The notes beneath the pieces were generated by a model, which saw nothing but the letters and a program-made list of their open reading frames with translations, was not told where the DNA came from and did not search any database. Shown here in pieces: positions 9,118 to 18,188 of a DNA stretch of 41,558 nt; within the stretch, counting starts at the first letter, position 1; each line of letters begins with the position of its first letter. The translations under genes and the position numbers were made by a program. The DNA is from Shewanella surugensis (lineage in GTDB: Bacteria > Pseudomonadota > Gammaproteobacteria > Enterobacterales > Shewanellaceae). The stretch is taken from assembly GCF_023284005.1 (NCBI RefSeq), contig NZ_JAKIKS010000044.1, forward strand, positions 1 to 41,558, read 5' to 3'.

Positions 9118-10227
9118 TTAGAGTGTTATCTCGCCAAGAAGATCACCCACAACATCGGCTCTCCATCCTGTCAACACCAGCGGTAAATCCCCTTTTTTGC
9201 CATCCCATAACCAACGTAAATATTCATGAATGTACCGCTTAGAGCCCAGCAGCTCAATAGGCACATCTTTCAACTCGGCTTGAGAAACTAAGGCTTGTTT
9301 AATGGCTTTAAAAGCAGACTTATATCCTGTTTTAAGCGCAATAACATCAATAGGATCAGGAACATTATCGAAACTAATCTGATTAATGATCTCAATAATT
9401 TTTTTACCGTGTACCCGTCTTTCTTGATCGGTTAACTCAGTCACTTTCGCTAACTGACTGACACTTTGTGGCTGCTTTTTGGCAAGGGCAATGAGCGCAT
9501 GATCTTTTATCACAAAGCCTAATGCCATATCGCGTGCTAAAGCAACCTCTAAACGCCATTTGGCTAAATCTCTCAGACAAGCTAATTGCTTAGGCAACAA
9601 TTGAAAGGCATTTTTGACTTTAAGATAAGCCTCATCAGGAGCAACGGGTATCAACCTGTTTTCAGACATGCGTTCACTCTCAGCAAAGACCCAATCTAGC
9701 CTGTCCCTTGCTTGAAGCTTTTCGATGAGTTGAGGATAGAGCTCATATAAGTAATACACATCGTTTGCAGCATAATCCAGTTGGGCCTGAGACAAAGGAC
9801 GTTTTAACCAATCGGTTCGAGACTCGCCTTTATCTAAACTGACATTTAAGAGTTGTTCCACCAGGTTTGCATACCCTAAGCTATGACCCAAACTACTTAA
9901 ACTCGCTCCTAGCTGGCTATCAAAGAGTGGGCTGGGTTGGCACTGAGCATAATGAGCAAATACATCCAAATCTTCACTGCAAGAATGCAGTATTTTCATA
10001 ATATTAGGATTAGTTAACAAAGCCCAAAAAACAGACAAATTAGTCACTGCTAACGGATCGATAAGCGCTAGCGTCTTGCCGTCATACGCTTGGATCAGCC
10101 CTAACTTCGCATAATAAGTTCGAGTACGAACAAATTCGGTATCTAGTACTAATAAATCGGCGTGTTCATATTGCTCAACTAAAGCTTCAAGGCTCACATT
10201 ATCATCTATATACTCAAAAGCTAACAA
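9118..10227 (-). CDS. rnd: Ribonuclease D
   Basis: 3'-to-5' exoribonuclease that trims tRNA precursors and other small RNAs. The DEDDy exonuclease motifs are all present: LDTEFVRTRTYYAKLGLIQ (Exo I, D29 and E31), LHSCSEDLDVF (Exo II) and LDYAANDVYYL (Exo III, Tyr and Asp). Two HRDC domains follow (around LLPKQLACLRDLAKWRLEVA and further). I choose the TTG at 10227-10225 because GGAG lies 6 bases upstream; the earlier TTG of the same frame (10239) would itself overlap that ribosome-binding site. This gives 369 residues. fadD is next upstream on the same strand, beyond a terminator. Confidence 0.93.
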   Translation of the reverse strand: MLAFEYIDDNVSLEALVEQYEHADLLVLDTEFVRTRTYYAKLGLIQAYDGKTLALIDPLAVTNLSVFWALLTNPNIMKILHSCSEDLDVFAHYAQCQPSPLFDSQLGASLSSLGHSLGYANLVEQLLNVSLDKGESRTDWLKRPLSQAQLDYAANDVYYLYELYPQLIEKLQARDRLDWVFAESERMSENRLIPVAPDEAYLKVKNAFQLLPKQLACLRDLAKWRLEVALARDMALGFVIKDHALIALAKKQPQSVSQLAKVTELTDQERRVHGKKIIEIINQISFDNVPDPIDVIALKTGYKSAFKAIKQALVSQAELKDVPIELLGSKRYIHEYLRWLWDGKKGDLPLVLTGWRADVVGDLLGEITL

Positions 10228-10269
10228 TATATTCTCCAAAATCCGCTCATAGAAAACGTAAACAAAAAA

Positions 10270-10283
10270 CCGGCATTAGCCGG
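10270..10283 (-). terminator. Rho-independent terminator after fadD
   Basis: Short GC stem CCGGC-ATTA-GCCGG followed on the minus strand by TTTTTTG. It sits between the fadD stop and the rnd start, so rnd is likely to have its own promoter or to be reached by readthrough. Confidence 0.7.
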
Positions 10284-10349
10284 CTTCTTTTAATTTTATC
10301 GCTATATTACCACAAGCCACGAGCAATAAGAGACAAACCCCGTAAGTCT

Positions 10350-12014
10350 TTATTGTTCATCTCTTAACTCTCGACGTAATATTTTACCGACGTTGGATTT
10401 TGGCAGCTCACTTCTGAATTCCACCAGCTTTGGCACTTTATAGCCGGTTAAATGACTACGGCAATGAGTAATCACATCCTCTTCCGTTAAGGCATCATCA
10501 TTTTTAACCACAAAGACTTTAACGGTTTCTCCAGACACTTCATTAGGCACACCGACAGCAGCCACTTCAACGACACTGGGATGCATGGCAATTACGTCTT
10601 CAATTTCGTTCGGAAACACATTAAAGCCTGACACTAAAATCATATCTTTTTTGCGATCGACAATATAGAAGAAGCCTTTTTCATCCATATAACCGATATC
10701 ACCCGTAGCAAGGTACCCTGTGGCATCAATCACCTTTTGGGTATCTTCAGGACGCTGCCAATACCCCAACATCACCTGCGGGCCTTTGGCAAAGATTTCA
10801 CCTTTTTCCCCTTGCGCAAGTAGCGTTCCCTTGTCGTTACGAACTTGTACATCTGTCATCGCCACAGGAAAACCAATGGAGCTATTGTAACCCTCTAAGT
10901 TATAAGGACAACAGGTCACTAGCGGAGAGGCTTCGGTTAATCCATAGCCTTCTAATAAACGAGTATGAGTAATACTTTGCCACTTTTCAGCCACTGCGCG
11001 TTGCACAGCCATGCCCCCACCGATAGAGAGCTTTAATGTTGAAAAATCTAAACCGGTAAAGTCTTTCGAATTGACCAACGCATTAAATAAGGTATTCACT
11101 CCGGTTAAGACCGTAATAGGATACTTTTTTAGCTCACTAATAAAAGCCGGTAAATCCCGTGGATTGGTGATCAATAAATTAGTCGCACCTTTATGTAAAA
11201 ACAACAGGCAATTCACTGTCAGCGCAAAAATATGATAAAGCGGCAAGGCGGTAACAACTAATTCTTCGCCATTTTCCAGTAAAGGCGAATACGCGGCCTC
11301 GGCTTGTAATACATTACTCACAATATTGCCATGACTTAACATGGCCCCTTTCGACAGCCCTGTTGTGCCACCCGTGTATTGCAAAAAGGCTAAATCCGAT
11401 GTTTCAATATGCGGTTTGACATACTGCATTCTACGGCCTTTAGATAATGATTGGCGCATAGAAATAGCATGAGGCAAATGGTATTTAGGCACCATTCTTT
11501 TAACATACTTAACGACAAAATTGACTAAAGTACGCTTAGGCACACTCAATAGATCGCCTAATCCCGTTAAAATTACACTCTCTATTTGCGTCTTTTGAAC
11601 GACTTTATCTAAAGTATGAGCAAAATTTGAAACAACAATAATGGCCTTTGCCCCTGAGTCATTCAGCTGATGTTCTAACTCACGAGGGGTATAAAGAGGA
11701 TTCACATTCACCACCACCATGCCAGCACGTAATATGCCAAATAACACAATCGGGTATTGCAATAAGTTGGGCATCATAATGGCCACTCTATCGCCTTTAT
11801 TCAACTTCAACTCATTTTGTAAATAAGCGGCAAAAGCACGACTTCGCTCTTCTAACTTACGATAAGTTAAACTTGCTCCCATATTAACAAAAGCAGCTTG
11901 ATCGGCATATTTCGCCGTTGAACGTTCAAATAAATCAACGAGTGAAGCATACTCATTGAGGTTTATTTCGGCAGGTACATCATCGGGTAAATTATTAATC
12001 CAAGGCTGATCCAA
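10350..12014 (-). CDS. fadD: Long-chain-fatty-acid--CoA ligase
   Basis: Activates exogenous fatty acids to acyl-CoA (ATP to AMP + PPi) at the inner membrane, feeding beta-oxidation. 554 residues, the FadD length. ANL-superfamily motifs are in order: P-loop [26 protein letters not shown], the [22 protein letters not shown] hinge split across the two domains, and the C-terminal catalytic Lys in [14 protein letters not shown]. The N-terminus ([17 protein letters not shown]) matches FadD of Shewanella and Vibrio type. The 220 bp upstream probably carry its promoter; I could not identify a fatty-acid-responsive operator with confidence. Confidence 0.95.
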   Translation of the reverse strand: MDQPWINNLPDDVPAEINLNEYASLVDLFERSTAKYADQAAFVNMGASLTYRKLEERSRAFAAYLQNELKLNKGDRVAIMMPNLLQYPIVLFGILRAGMVVVNVNPLYTPRELEHQLNDSGAKAIIVVSNFAHTLDKVVQKTQIESVILTGLGDLLSVPKRTLVNFVVKYVKRMVPKYHLPHAISMRQSLSKGRRMQYVKPHIETSDLAFLQYTGGTTGLSKGAMLSHGNIVSNVLQAEAAYSPLLENGEELVVTALPLYHIFALTVNCLLFLHKGATNLLITNPRDLPAFISELKKYPITVLTGVNTLFNALVNSKDFTGLDFSTLKLSIGGGMAVQRAVAEKWQSITHTRLLEGYGLTEASPLVTCCPYNLEGYNSSIGFPVAMTDVQVRNDKGTLLAQGEKGEIFAKGPQVMLGYWQRPEDTQKVIDATGYLATGDIGYMDEKGFFYIVDRKKDMILVSGFNVFPNEIEDVIAMHPSVVEVAAVGVPNEVSGETVKVFVVKNDDALTEEDVITHCRSHLTGYKVPKLVEFRSELPKSNVGKILRRELRDEQ

Positions 12015-12236
12015 AACTCTCTCCTCTTGCCTTCAAAATAGTGAAAGCAGTACAACAAAAGCATCTCATCGCAAACGTAATGCTTATGTCAAAAAACAGG
12101 CTTAATGATTGTATTTCTATTACTAATGATAAAAATCATACAAGCGTTTAATTTTTTGAACATCATCACATAAATGAAACAAAAAGCCTAGTCCCAATTT
12201 ACTGGCTGAAACGCTAGAGCAAGAAATCTCGACAAC

Positions 12237-13112
12237 TCACAGCAAAAATGCGTTTATTGCATCCGCCACCCCTCTAGCATTCCCCATGTGCAGATGATGA
12301 TCGCCACTTAAGTGTATTGTCGACAGATCTTGAAACCATTTTTTAGCCGTAGGAAGCGCCGTTTGTAACTGTTTATAGCCTTCAGAACCAGTGATTAATA
12401 ATGTCGGACAAGGATGACCTTGCATTAACGCATCCACTTGCTCAAAGTTCAGTCGTGTCGGGGAATCGAGCCTCAATCTGGGATCGCTCCGCCAACTCAC
12501 CCCTGTACCATTAACCTCCATATTGCGTTTAGTGAGTAACTCACACCAAGGTAAATCTAATCCTGTTAGTTTATGCCTAGCATTAATTACCACCTGAAAA
12601 CTGTCATAAACACTAAGCGGTTTATCTTGAGCCGCTAAATACCTCTGGTAACTTCTAAAGCTTTTTCTTAATCTCGCTTTACTCTCTGTTACCGGCTCAA
12701 AAATCGGGGCTAAAGCCTCAATTAAGATCAATTTTTTGGCTTTATCAGGAAAAGCGGCGGCATAGGCCGATGCAACAATGCCGCCCAATGAATGCCCTAA
12801 AATAGCGATTGGGGCCTGTTTATCCGCAAGATATGTCATTAACATATCCAGATCAAAAATATAGTCGACCCAATGCAGAGGATAATGCCCGCGATGATGC
12901 TCTGAATATCCATGACCCGGCCAATCAATGGCTAAGACTTGAAATTCGTTCAAATAAGTCGAAAGGGGTTCAAAACTATTGGCATTATCTAACCAACCAT
13001 GCAATGCCAGCAGCAATGGCTTACCTTCCTCGCCCCATAATCGTCCCGACAAACGGATGTGAGGCAATTGAATTTGGATGTCGTGACCGTTGCTATCTTG
13101 TTCCCAAAGCAT
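12237..13112 (-). CDS. Alpha/beta-fold hydrolase
   Basis: A 291-residue cytoplasmic alpha/beta hydrolase of unknown substrate. Motifs: oxyanion region LLALHGWLDNANSF, strand and turn LAIDWPGHGYS, nucleophile elbow ILGHSLGGIVASAYA (Ser), a likely catalytic Asp near LLITGSEGYKQ or earlier, and a His in LSGDHHLHM near the C-terminus. A cap segment (about residues 130-210) is inserted after the nucleophile. Homologues occur beside fadD in this order of bacteria, so a role in acyl-ester metabolism is possible but unproven. Confidence 0.85.
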   Translation of the reverse strand: MLWEQDSNGHDIQIQLPHIRLSGRLWGEEGKPLLLALHGWLDNANSFEPLSTYLNEFQVLAIDWPGHGYSEHHRGHYPLHWVDYIFDLDMLMTYLADKQAPIAILGHSLGGIVASAYAAAFPDKAKKLILIEALAPIFEPVTESKARLRKSFRSYQRYLAAQDKPLSVYDSFQVVINARHKLTGLDLPWCELLTKRNMEVNGTGVSWRSDPRLRLDSPTRLNFEQVDALMQGHPCPTLLITGSEGYKQLQTALPTAKKWFQDLSTIHLSGDHHLHMGNARGVADAINAFLL

Positions 13113-13158
13113 TTATCCCCCTTTTTTTGATTGTAAATTTTTGGATGAAATAAACAAT

Positions 13159-13203
13159 AAAGAGCACCCAAAGAGCGGTGATAGGCTCTTTACGGTGCTC
13201 TTT
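13159..13203 (-). terminator. Nested-stem terminator after the methyltransferase gene
   Basis: Ten-base arms AAAGAGCACC / GGTGCTCTTT enclose a second stem AAAGAGC / GCTCTTT. The shared AAAGAGC words allow alternative pairings. It lies 160 bp past the methyltransferase stop and just upstream of the hydrolase start, with T-rich DNA on both sides. Confidence 0.65.
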
Positions 13204-13366
13204 ATTTTGGTCCATATTTAACCCGAAAAGATCTGATAACAACATTTGCAAGATGACCTCATTATTCTAAGGTCATCGCACTATCATCTCTGTGAGACTA
13301 CGCCCTATTTAGATTAAATACCCTTTAAATAAATTTCATTTTAACTCAGTAACGCTTTCAAGTAAG

Positions 13367-14254
13367 TTAACGAGTCGGTTTAATAAACTTAAGCGTCATA
13401 CGATCGCTTTCACCAATATCCAAATATTTTTGTTTATCGGTATCACCGCCTTTTAATCTCGGAGGAAGGCTCCATACACCATTGGGATAATCTTTCATGT
13501 CCGCTACATTGGCATTCACCTCTGAGCTGGCCGCCAGAGTAAAGCCCACTTTTTTTGCCAAAGCAATCACTTCATCCTGCTCCATATAACCGCTATTGGC
13601 TAACATCCCTTCTTTACCTCGATGTTCAACCACCCCGAAGATGCCACCCGGTTTAAGTACTTTATAGGCCGACTGAAACACAGGTAAAAGATAATCTTTC
13701 ATTGCCCAATTATGTAAATTTCTAAAGGTTAACACCACATCGGCACTGTTATTTTGACCTAATGAATAATAACTAGGGGGATCAAAGGTAACCACTTCTG
13801 CCTGAGATACATGGGTTTTATTATTCTCTATCCAAGTATTAAATTTTTTAGCCGACGTCGCTCTATAACCATTTTTCTGAGCTTCATCTTTAGGATTACT
13901 GTCGAAAATGGCCCCAATATAATGGCCATTATTATTTAAATAAGGCGCCAATATTTCAGCATACCAACCGCCACCAGGCCACAATTCAACCACAGTGTCG
14001 GTTGGTTTCACCCCAAAAAATTCTAATGTTTCATAGGGATGCCTATATGTATCACGTTGAACATTATTCGGGGTTCTGAAATCACTCTTCACCGCAAGCA
14101 GCAAAGGATCTTTTGCATCAATGGGATCGGTAGCACTCAACGCTTGAAAACTGACACTACTCAACAATAAACCCACACTTAACAGTGGCAATAACGCCAG
14201 AGGTTTTACTGCACGGGATACGTTAACATTTGAAACCTTACTCAAAAACATCAT
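13367..14254 (-). CDS. Exported class I SAM-dependent methyltransferase-like protein
   Basis: 295 residues. The N-terminus has a basic stretch, a long hydrophobic core (ALLPLLSVGLLLSSVSF) and SFQALSA|TD, a likely signal-peptidase I site near residue 41. The mature part is a Rossmann methyltransferase: motif I VVELWPGGGWYAEILAPY, an acidic strand end, FRNLHNWAM and the post-motif KPGGIFGVVEHRG. It belongs to the predicted methyltransferase family COG4798. A SAM enzyme outside the cytoplasm is puzzling because SAM is not known in the periplasm, so the fold may bind something else. The gene is flanked by terminators and appears to be monocistronic. Confidence 0.82.
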   Translation of the reverse strand: MMFLSKVSNVNVSRAVKPLALLPLLSVGLLLSSVSFQALSATDPIDAKDPLLLAVKSDFRTPNNVQRDTYRHPYETLEFFGVKPTDTVVELWPGGGWYAEILAPYLNNNGHYIGAIFDSNPKDEAQKNGYRATSAKKFNTWIENNKTHVSQAEVVTFDPPSYYSLGQNNSADVVLTFRNLHNWAMKDYLLPVFQSAYKVLKPGGIFGVVEHRGKEGMLANSGYMEQDEVIALAKKVGFTLAASSEVNANVADMKDYPNGVWSLPPRLKGGDTDKQKYLDIGESDRMTLKFIKPTR

Positions 14255-14370
14255 TTTCTTCCTTGATGGCTAATTTAGCGTCCAAAATAGCAGCCCAAAA
14301 ATAAAAAACCAAGTCTTTATTCATTGGCTGTTAACACGTTATAAGTCAGTATGAACAATCGACACATTGA

Positions 14371-15036
14371 CTACGTTAAGACTCTCACATCGCGCACTCG
14401 GCGCCAACTTAAAAAAAGCATCCAACCACTAAACAACAACCACATCCCCACCCAAATCCAAGCCGGGATCCACGTCTGCGAGGCTAACATAGCCGCATCC
14501 CCGCGGGCGCCGATCCCTAACAAATAGGTCGGACTCGCTAATGCATTGAGCATGATCATCAAAGCCATAATCCGTAACCCACAGTTAAAAAAAGCTTTGC
14601 CGCTGAGTTTAAGGGGCAATAAAAATAATCCGGCGAGTACCGCCAAAATCAAAATTGTGAGTAAGTCACGCCCCCAAAGGGTAATGGTGAGTAAAACGCC
14701 TGCGCCTAATAAGGCAAAGCTTATCCTTATTCCTCTCGGAGAGGTTGCCAGAATAAACAATAAATATCCCCAAAGTGCAGCGCCGAAATAGCCACTAAAA
14801 CCGATAATGACTGGCCAGCCACCTTGACTAAAACATAAACCTGCACCATTGGGAAACAGTTGAATATGACTCACTGAACCACCCGTTAACACGGTGGCCA
14901 GTCCATGGGATAATTCATGAAAGTAGCTTTCTAACCACTTAAAAGGAATTTGAATCAAGGGCAAACGAGTCACTAAAAACGCAATCAATAGCTCGATAAA
15001 AAAACGCCCTTTGGTTGGAATTTTAGATTGACGCAT
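14371..15036 (-). CDS. M50B-like membrane protein (site-2-protease fold)
   Basis: A 221-residue polytopic membrane protein resembling the peptidase M50B-like family. The zinc-type motif HELSH lies in a loop (WLESYFHELSHGLATVLTGG), followed by hydrophobic helices and a GFSGYFGAALWGYLL segment; the second metal-binding motif (NxxPxxxxDG) of true M50 proteases is not obvious. Proteolytic activity is therefore uncertain. I start at the ATG at 15036 because AGGA lies 7 bases upstream; a GTG one codon earlier is possible. Its substrate, if any, cannot be told from the neighbours. Confidence 0.8.
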   Translation of the reverse strand: MRQSKIPTKGRFFIELLIAFLVTRLPLIQIPFKWLESYFHELSHGLATVLTGGSVSHIQLFPNGAGLCFSQGGWPVIIGFSGYFGAALWGYLLFILATSPRGIRISFALLGAGVLLTITLWGRDLLTILILAVLAGLFLLPLKLSGKAFFNCGLRIMALMIMLNALASPTYLLGIGARGDAAMLASQTWIPAWIWVGMWLLFSGWMLFLSWRRVRDVRVLT

Positions 15037-15162
15037 CACACTTTCCTATTAATGAAGATGATTCTTTATTTCAAACCATCATATCAAGAGCCAGTAACGA
15101 TTACTCTCTTATTTCCCGCATTCAAATAATCATATCATCCTTACTTTATCCCGCAATAAAAA

Positions 15163-15193
15163 GCCCACTGAATATGACTGATATTCAGTGGGC
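15163..15193 (-). terminator. Strong terminator hairpin for a minus-strand transcript
   Basis: Thirteen-base perfect stem GCCCACTGAATAT / ATATTCAGTGGGC with loop GACTG, followed on the minus strand by five T. The only candidate for the transcript it ends is the decayed ORF at 15284-15493, which suggests that a real gene once stood there. Confidence 0.8.
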
Positions 15194-15283
15194 AATGAAT
15201 GTTCGGAAAGATAGCCTTTATTAATGTAAAGCAGACTGGTTCCCTTCAATAACTAAAGCGTCACATGAAAAGTAATCGATACT

Positions 15284-15493
15284 TCACCATCTCCCTTGAT
15301 CGCTGCAACATCTGCCACCACCGCCACCGTTTTGACGACCAGCAGCTAGATCCCCTATTTTAGTCATGATAGAATAGTCTGTATCATCATAAGGTCGCCC
15401 AGCACTTCCCTTTCCATGCGATGCATTCACCCAAGCAGGAGTCTTGGTATACTGGGTACAAACGAAATATTCCTCCCACTTATATCCAACAAG
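15284..15493 (-). pseudogene. Decayed ORF with a Gly-rich, Cys-Cys C-terminus
   Basis: Seventy codons are open on the minus strand without a plausible start. They contain CTQYTKTPAWVNASHG and end in RQNGGGGGRCCSDQGRW before TGA. Upstream, other frames give protein-like stretches (INGLPAAQAVRLMNIPQLGW, then ILGGDGGSLL), as expected if one gene has suffered two or more frameshifts between about 15480 and 15590. The strong terminator at 15163-15193 supports a former gene. I do not recognise the family. The alternative is noncoding DNA that looks coding by chance; the only internal ATG gives a 27-residue peptide. Confidence 0.3.
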
Positions 15494-15750
15494 CTACCGC
15501 CATCACCGCCCAAGATTCCAGCCAAGCTGAGGTATATTCATTAATCTGACTGCCTGCGCTGCTGGCAGTCCGTTAATGATATTTTATACATCTTGTTCTT
15601 TTCTGATGTAATGATTTCAGTCTGTTGCATTGCCAGTGCATTAAAATTTCAATAAAGAGATGCCCTTATCAATATCCTAAAGAATGTCTCTTTAACATAT
15701 ATTCAGTAAAGCATCTCTAACAGCATCGGGTTAGAGAGGGGATTGTTTGA
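15494..15750. other. Intergenic DNA downstream of tsaB with small inverted repeats
   Basis: No supported gene. A stem GACTGCC / GGCAGTC with a 9-nt loop (15548-15570) and competing AAAGAGATGC / GCATCTCT-type repeats (about 15650-15715) lie here. The second set is close to the tsaB stop and may help end its transcript, but no T-run makes it a clear terminator. Confidence 0.25.
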
Positions 15751-16470
15751 CTATCCTCTACCGGGTAATTTTTTCCACGTCACGGTATCACGTAAATACA
15801 CCGGGGCGAGTTCATCGACACTGGTGGCATCACCTTGTTTAAAACCAAGTTCAGCCAAGCCTAACATGGCGTGGGCTTGGGGGAATGTTGCTTGCTCACA
15901 AAGCAGCGCGTGTTCGCTTAAGGTTAATAATTGCGGATAAGCATCAAAACCGGTCCCCGCACACATGATGGGAGCATTCAACTCCAGTTGTAAAGCCACG
16001 TCCTCTGGACGACTCACTCGCTCTTCACCCACAAGCGTTGCGATCCCCTCAACGTCAATAAATTGTCCCCAATACACTTCGCCCATACGGGCATCGATGG
16101 CACAAAACACTTGGCTTGCCCCGTGCTCTGCTATCGCTATTTGCGCCATGGTGGCTAAAGTTGAAATACCAATAACAGGGATATCAAGCCCTAAGGCTAG
16201 CCCTTGGGTCATACTGATACAAATACGAATACCGGTAAAACTACCCGGACCGCGGCCATAGGCAATGAGGCCCACATCTTTCAATACCACTTGTGCTTGC
16301 TTTAATACACTGTCGAGCATCGGTAACAATCGTTGACTGTGCTCACGAGGCGCATCCACTTGCTCTTGATACACCACGCCATTCACCGTTAAAGCCACAG
16401 AGCAAGACTCTGTGCAGGTGTCTAATGCCAATATGATTGATGGCACTGTTATTTGAACTTCTTGTGTCAT
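15751..16470 (-). CDS. tsaB: tRNA threonylcarbamoyladenosine biosynthesis protein TsaB
   Basis: Partner and activator of the TsaD enzyme in t6A37 synthesis on ANN-decoding tRNAs; ASKHA fold. 239 residues. Typical features: ILALDTCTESCSVAL at the start, HSQRLLPML, and the nucleotide-fold signature GRGPGSFTGIRI followed by QGLALGLDIPVIGISTL. The ATG has little ribosome-binding sequence and overlaps by 4 bp the stop of a small upstream ORF, so the start is uncertain by several codons. Its position downstream of fadD/rnd in the same strand echoes the rnd-fadD-tsaB cluster of enterobacteria. Confidence 0.95.
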   Translation of the reverse strand: MTQEVQITVPSIILALDTCTESCSVALTVNGVVYQEQVDAPREHSQRLLPMLDSVLKQAQVVLKDVGLIAYGRGPGSFTGIRICISMTQGLALGLDIPVIGISTLATMAQIAIAEHGASQVFCAIDARMGEVYWGQFIDVEGIATLVGEERVSRPEDVALQLELNAPIMCAGTGFDAYPQLLTLSEHALLCEQATFPQAHAMLGLAELGFKQGDATSVDELAPVYLRDTVTWKKLPGRG

Positions 16471-16661
16471 TTATTGATAACCGCAACTCGATAATAATTC
16501 GCCGCCAGTATAACCCCAAGTGACAGCGAGGTTAAGCCTCTTATTGGTGAAAACAACACTAAAAATAAAAACAAGGCTCCAAGCCCCCCGCCTCCAATAT
16601 TTATTGAACAAAACCCACAGCTAATGCAATAAATAAAAACGTTCTCAGTCTCAATGACCAA
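16467..16661 (-). CDS. Possible small membrane protein upstream of tsaB
   Basis: A 64-codon frame beginning with TTG whose TGA overlaps the tsaB ATG (ATGA). It encodes one or two hydrophobic segments (ALFLFLVLFSPIRGLTSLSL and VILAANYYRVAVI) and a Gly-rich run. The overlap would explain the poor tsaB ribosome-binding site by translational coupling. Against it: no recognised family, a weak start and AT-rich low-complexity sequence. An internal TTG preceded by GGAG is another possible start. Confidence 0.25.
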   Translation of the reverse strand: MVIETENVFIYCISCGFCSINIGGGGLGALFLFLVLFSPIRGLTSLSLGVILAANYYRVAVINK

Positions 16662-16794
16662 ACCACATTAAACTGAAGTGCTAACGAAGTGGTACACTTG
16701 GGGGGATTGAATTCGGGTTGCATTAGTGGGGTAATCATGATAAAAAAACAACAGTTAAGTTATTAAGATCCATAGCTTAGCGAGCTTATTATTG

Positions 16795-16868
16795 GTGAGT
16801 TAAATCAATATATTACTAGGCATTCATTCAATGCCTAGCTTTAAAATACGTTTAACTCACGCTTTTTT
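16795..16868 (+). other. Nested inverted repeat ending in six T between tsaB and glk
   Basis: Outer arms GTGAGTTAAA / TTTAACTCAC (10 of 10) enclose inner arms CTAGGCATT / AATGCCTAG (9 of 9, loop CATTC). Directly after the outer arm comes GCTTTTTTG. The layout is that of an intrinsic terminator read on the plus strand, yet the only genes here diverge (tsaB leftward, glk rightward from 16986). It could end a short transcript starting near 16680-16780, attenuate glk, or be a small mobile repeat. The rest of 16662-16985 shows no gene. Confidence 0.5.
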
Positions 16869-16985
16869 GTCATTTTGATAACGTAATGCAGTAACAAAAT
16901 CTCAATCGCTAGGTTTTGGTCTTGTTCACGATCCCGTGTTGGATCCGTTATCTTAACTTTAATAACGTGAAACAAAGAGAAGCCT

Positions 16986-17936
16986 ATGCAGCAAGATCAT
17001 TTAGTCGCCGATGTCGGTGGCACCAATATCCGCATTGCCATTGCTTATAAGAGTGAACTTAATCATATTGAAACCTATAAGTGCGCTGAATTTTCCTCTC
17101 TAGAAGCCGCTATTAACCATTATATTGAACAAAATCAGTTGACTGTTAATAAAGCCTGTATTTGTATTGCTGGCGCGGTTAACGATGAAGAAATAAAAAT
17201 GACCAATATGGACTGGCGTTTTTCAGCTCATTCCATCGAGAAGCGCTGTGCAATCAATAAAGTACATCTTATCAATGACTATCATGCCATTGCTATGTCT
17301 CTGCCGCATTTATCGTCAACACAACTCATCACCATGAGCAAAAGAAAAGGACAAGCACACGCGCCCAAAATGGTCTGCGGCCCAGGGACTGGACTGGGTA
17401 TTGCCCAGCTTGTGCCTATTGGTGAACAATACCACTGCATCAGTGGAGAAGGCGGTCATATTGCCTTTGCGCCCACCACTGAACAACAAATGCACGTACT
17501 CGCCTATCTATTTGGCCAACATAAACGCGTATCCATTGAGCGATTATTATCCGGCCAAGGCATCGTCAATATCTATCAAGCCCTTGCTGCCCAAGCGAGC
17601 CAACATCCTCAACCATTTGATGCAAAAGACATTACCGATGCTTTCATCAACCAAGCCGACACTTTATGTGTTGAAAGTGTCACACTATTCCTTGAGATTT
17701 TAGCGCAATTTTTAGGGGATCTCGTACTGATGAATGGGGCCTTTGGTGGGGTCTATATTTCGGGGGGCATTATGCCTCGTATCATTGAACATGTAGATCT
17801 TGAGCAATTTAATCAATGTTACACCCATAAAGGCCGGTTCAAAGAATATGTGGATCAAGCGCCTTTATATTTAATCACAGAGCCCCAACCCGGACTCATT
17901 GGCGCAGCGGCGTATTTATACCAATCTATTGATTGA
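16986..17936 (+). CDS. glk: Glucokinase
   Basis: Phosphorylates glucose with ATP to glucose 6-phosphate in the cytoplasm. 316 residues, near the length of E. coli Glk. The Glk family (not ROK) signatures are seen: phosphate-binding DVGGTNIRIAIA at the N-terminus, MTNMDWRF, LINDYHAIA with the catalytic Asp, CGPGTGLGIAQL and the SGEGGHIAFAP glucose-binding loop, then the adenosine segment GAFGGVYISGGI. An AAAGAGAAG ribosome-binding stretch precedes the ATG. It stands alone, with no sugar genes beside it. The 250 bp after it hold only an imperfect stem (ACCATCCATAG / CTGTGGGTGGT). Confidence 0.94.
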   Translation: MQQDHLVADVGGTNIRIAIAYKSELNHIETYKCAEFSSLEAAINHYIEQNQLTVNKACICIAGAVNDEEIKMTNMDWRFSAHSIEKRCAINKVHLINDYHAIAMSLPHLSSTQLITMSKRKGQAHAPKMVCGPGTGLGIAQLVPIGEQYHCISGEGGHIAFAPTTEQQMHVLAYLFGQHKRVSIERLLSGQGIVNIYQALAAQASQHPQPFDAKDITDAFINQADTLCVESVTLFLEILAQFLGDLVLMNGAFGGVYISGGIMPRIIEHVDLEQFNQCYTHKGRFKEYVDQAPLYLITEPQPGLIGAAAYLYQSID

Positions 17937-18188
17937 GTCATTGCTTCTTTTTACCATCCATAGGCTTATTATCTGTGGGTGGTCCATTTAAGGCTCTTTA
18001 CATTTTAATGCTGAAAGATTTTCAATAAAAACGAAAAGTAATACTCACGTTAGGATCACACTTTAGAAAGCGACATCAAACAAATAAGTCCCCCCCCAAT
18101 CCCATTACCCACTAAAATGTTAAAAAATCATCAATCATCGACTAATATATTGAATAGATAATAGCGAGTAATAAGGTGTGGCGGCAAC

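Noticed and set aside
15743..15940. 65-codon plus-strand ORF
   Set aside because: Antisense to tsaB, which is certain from its motifs.
17937..18010. Terminator after glk
   Set aside because: The stem ACCATCCATAG / CTGTGGGTGGT needs two G-U pairs and no T-run follows it.
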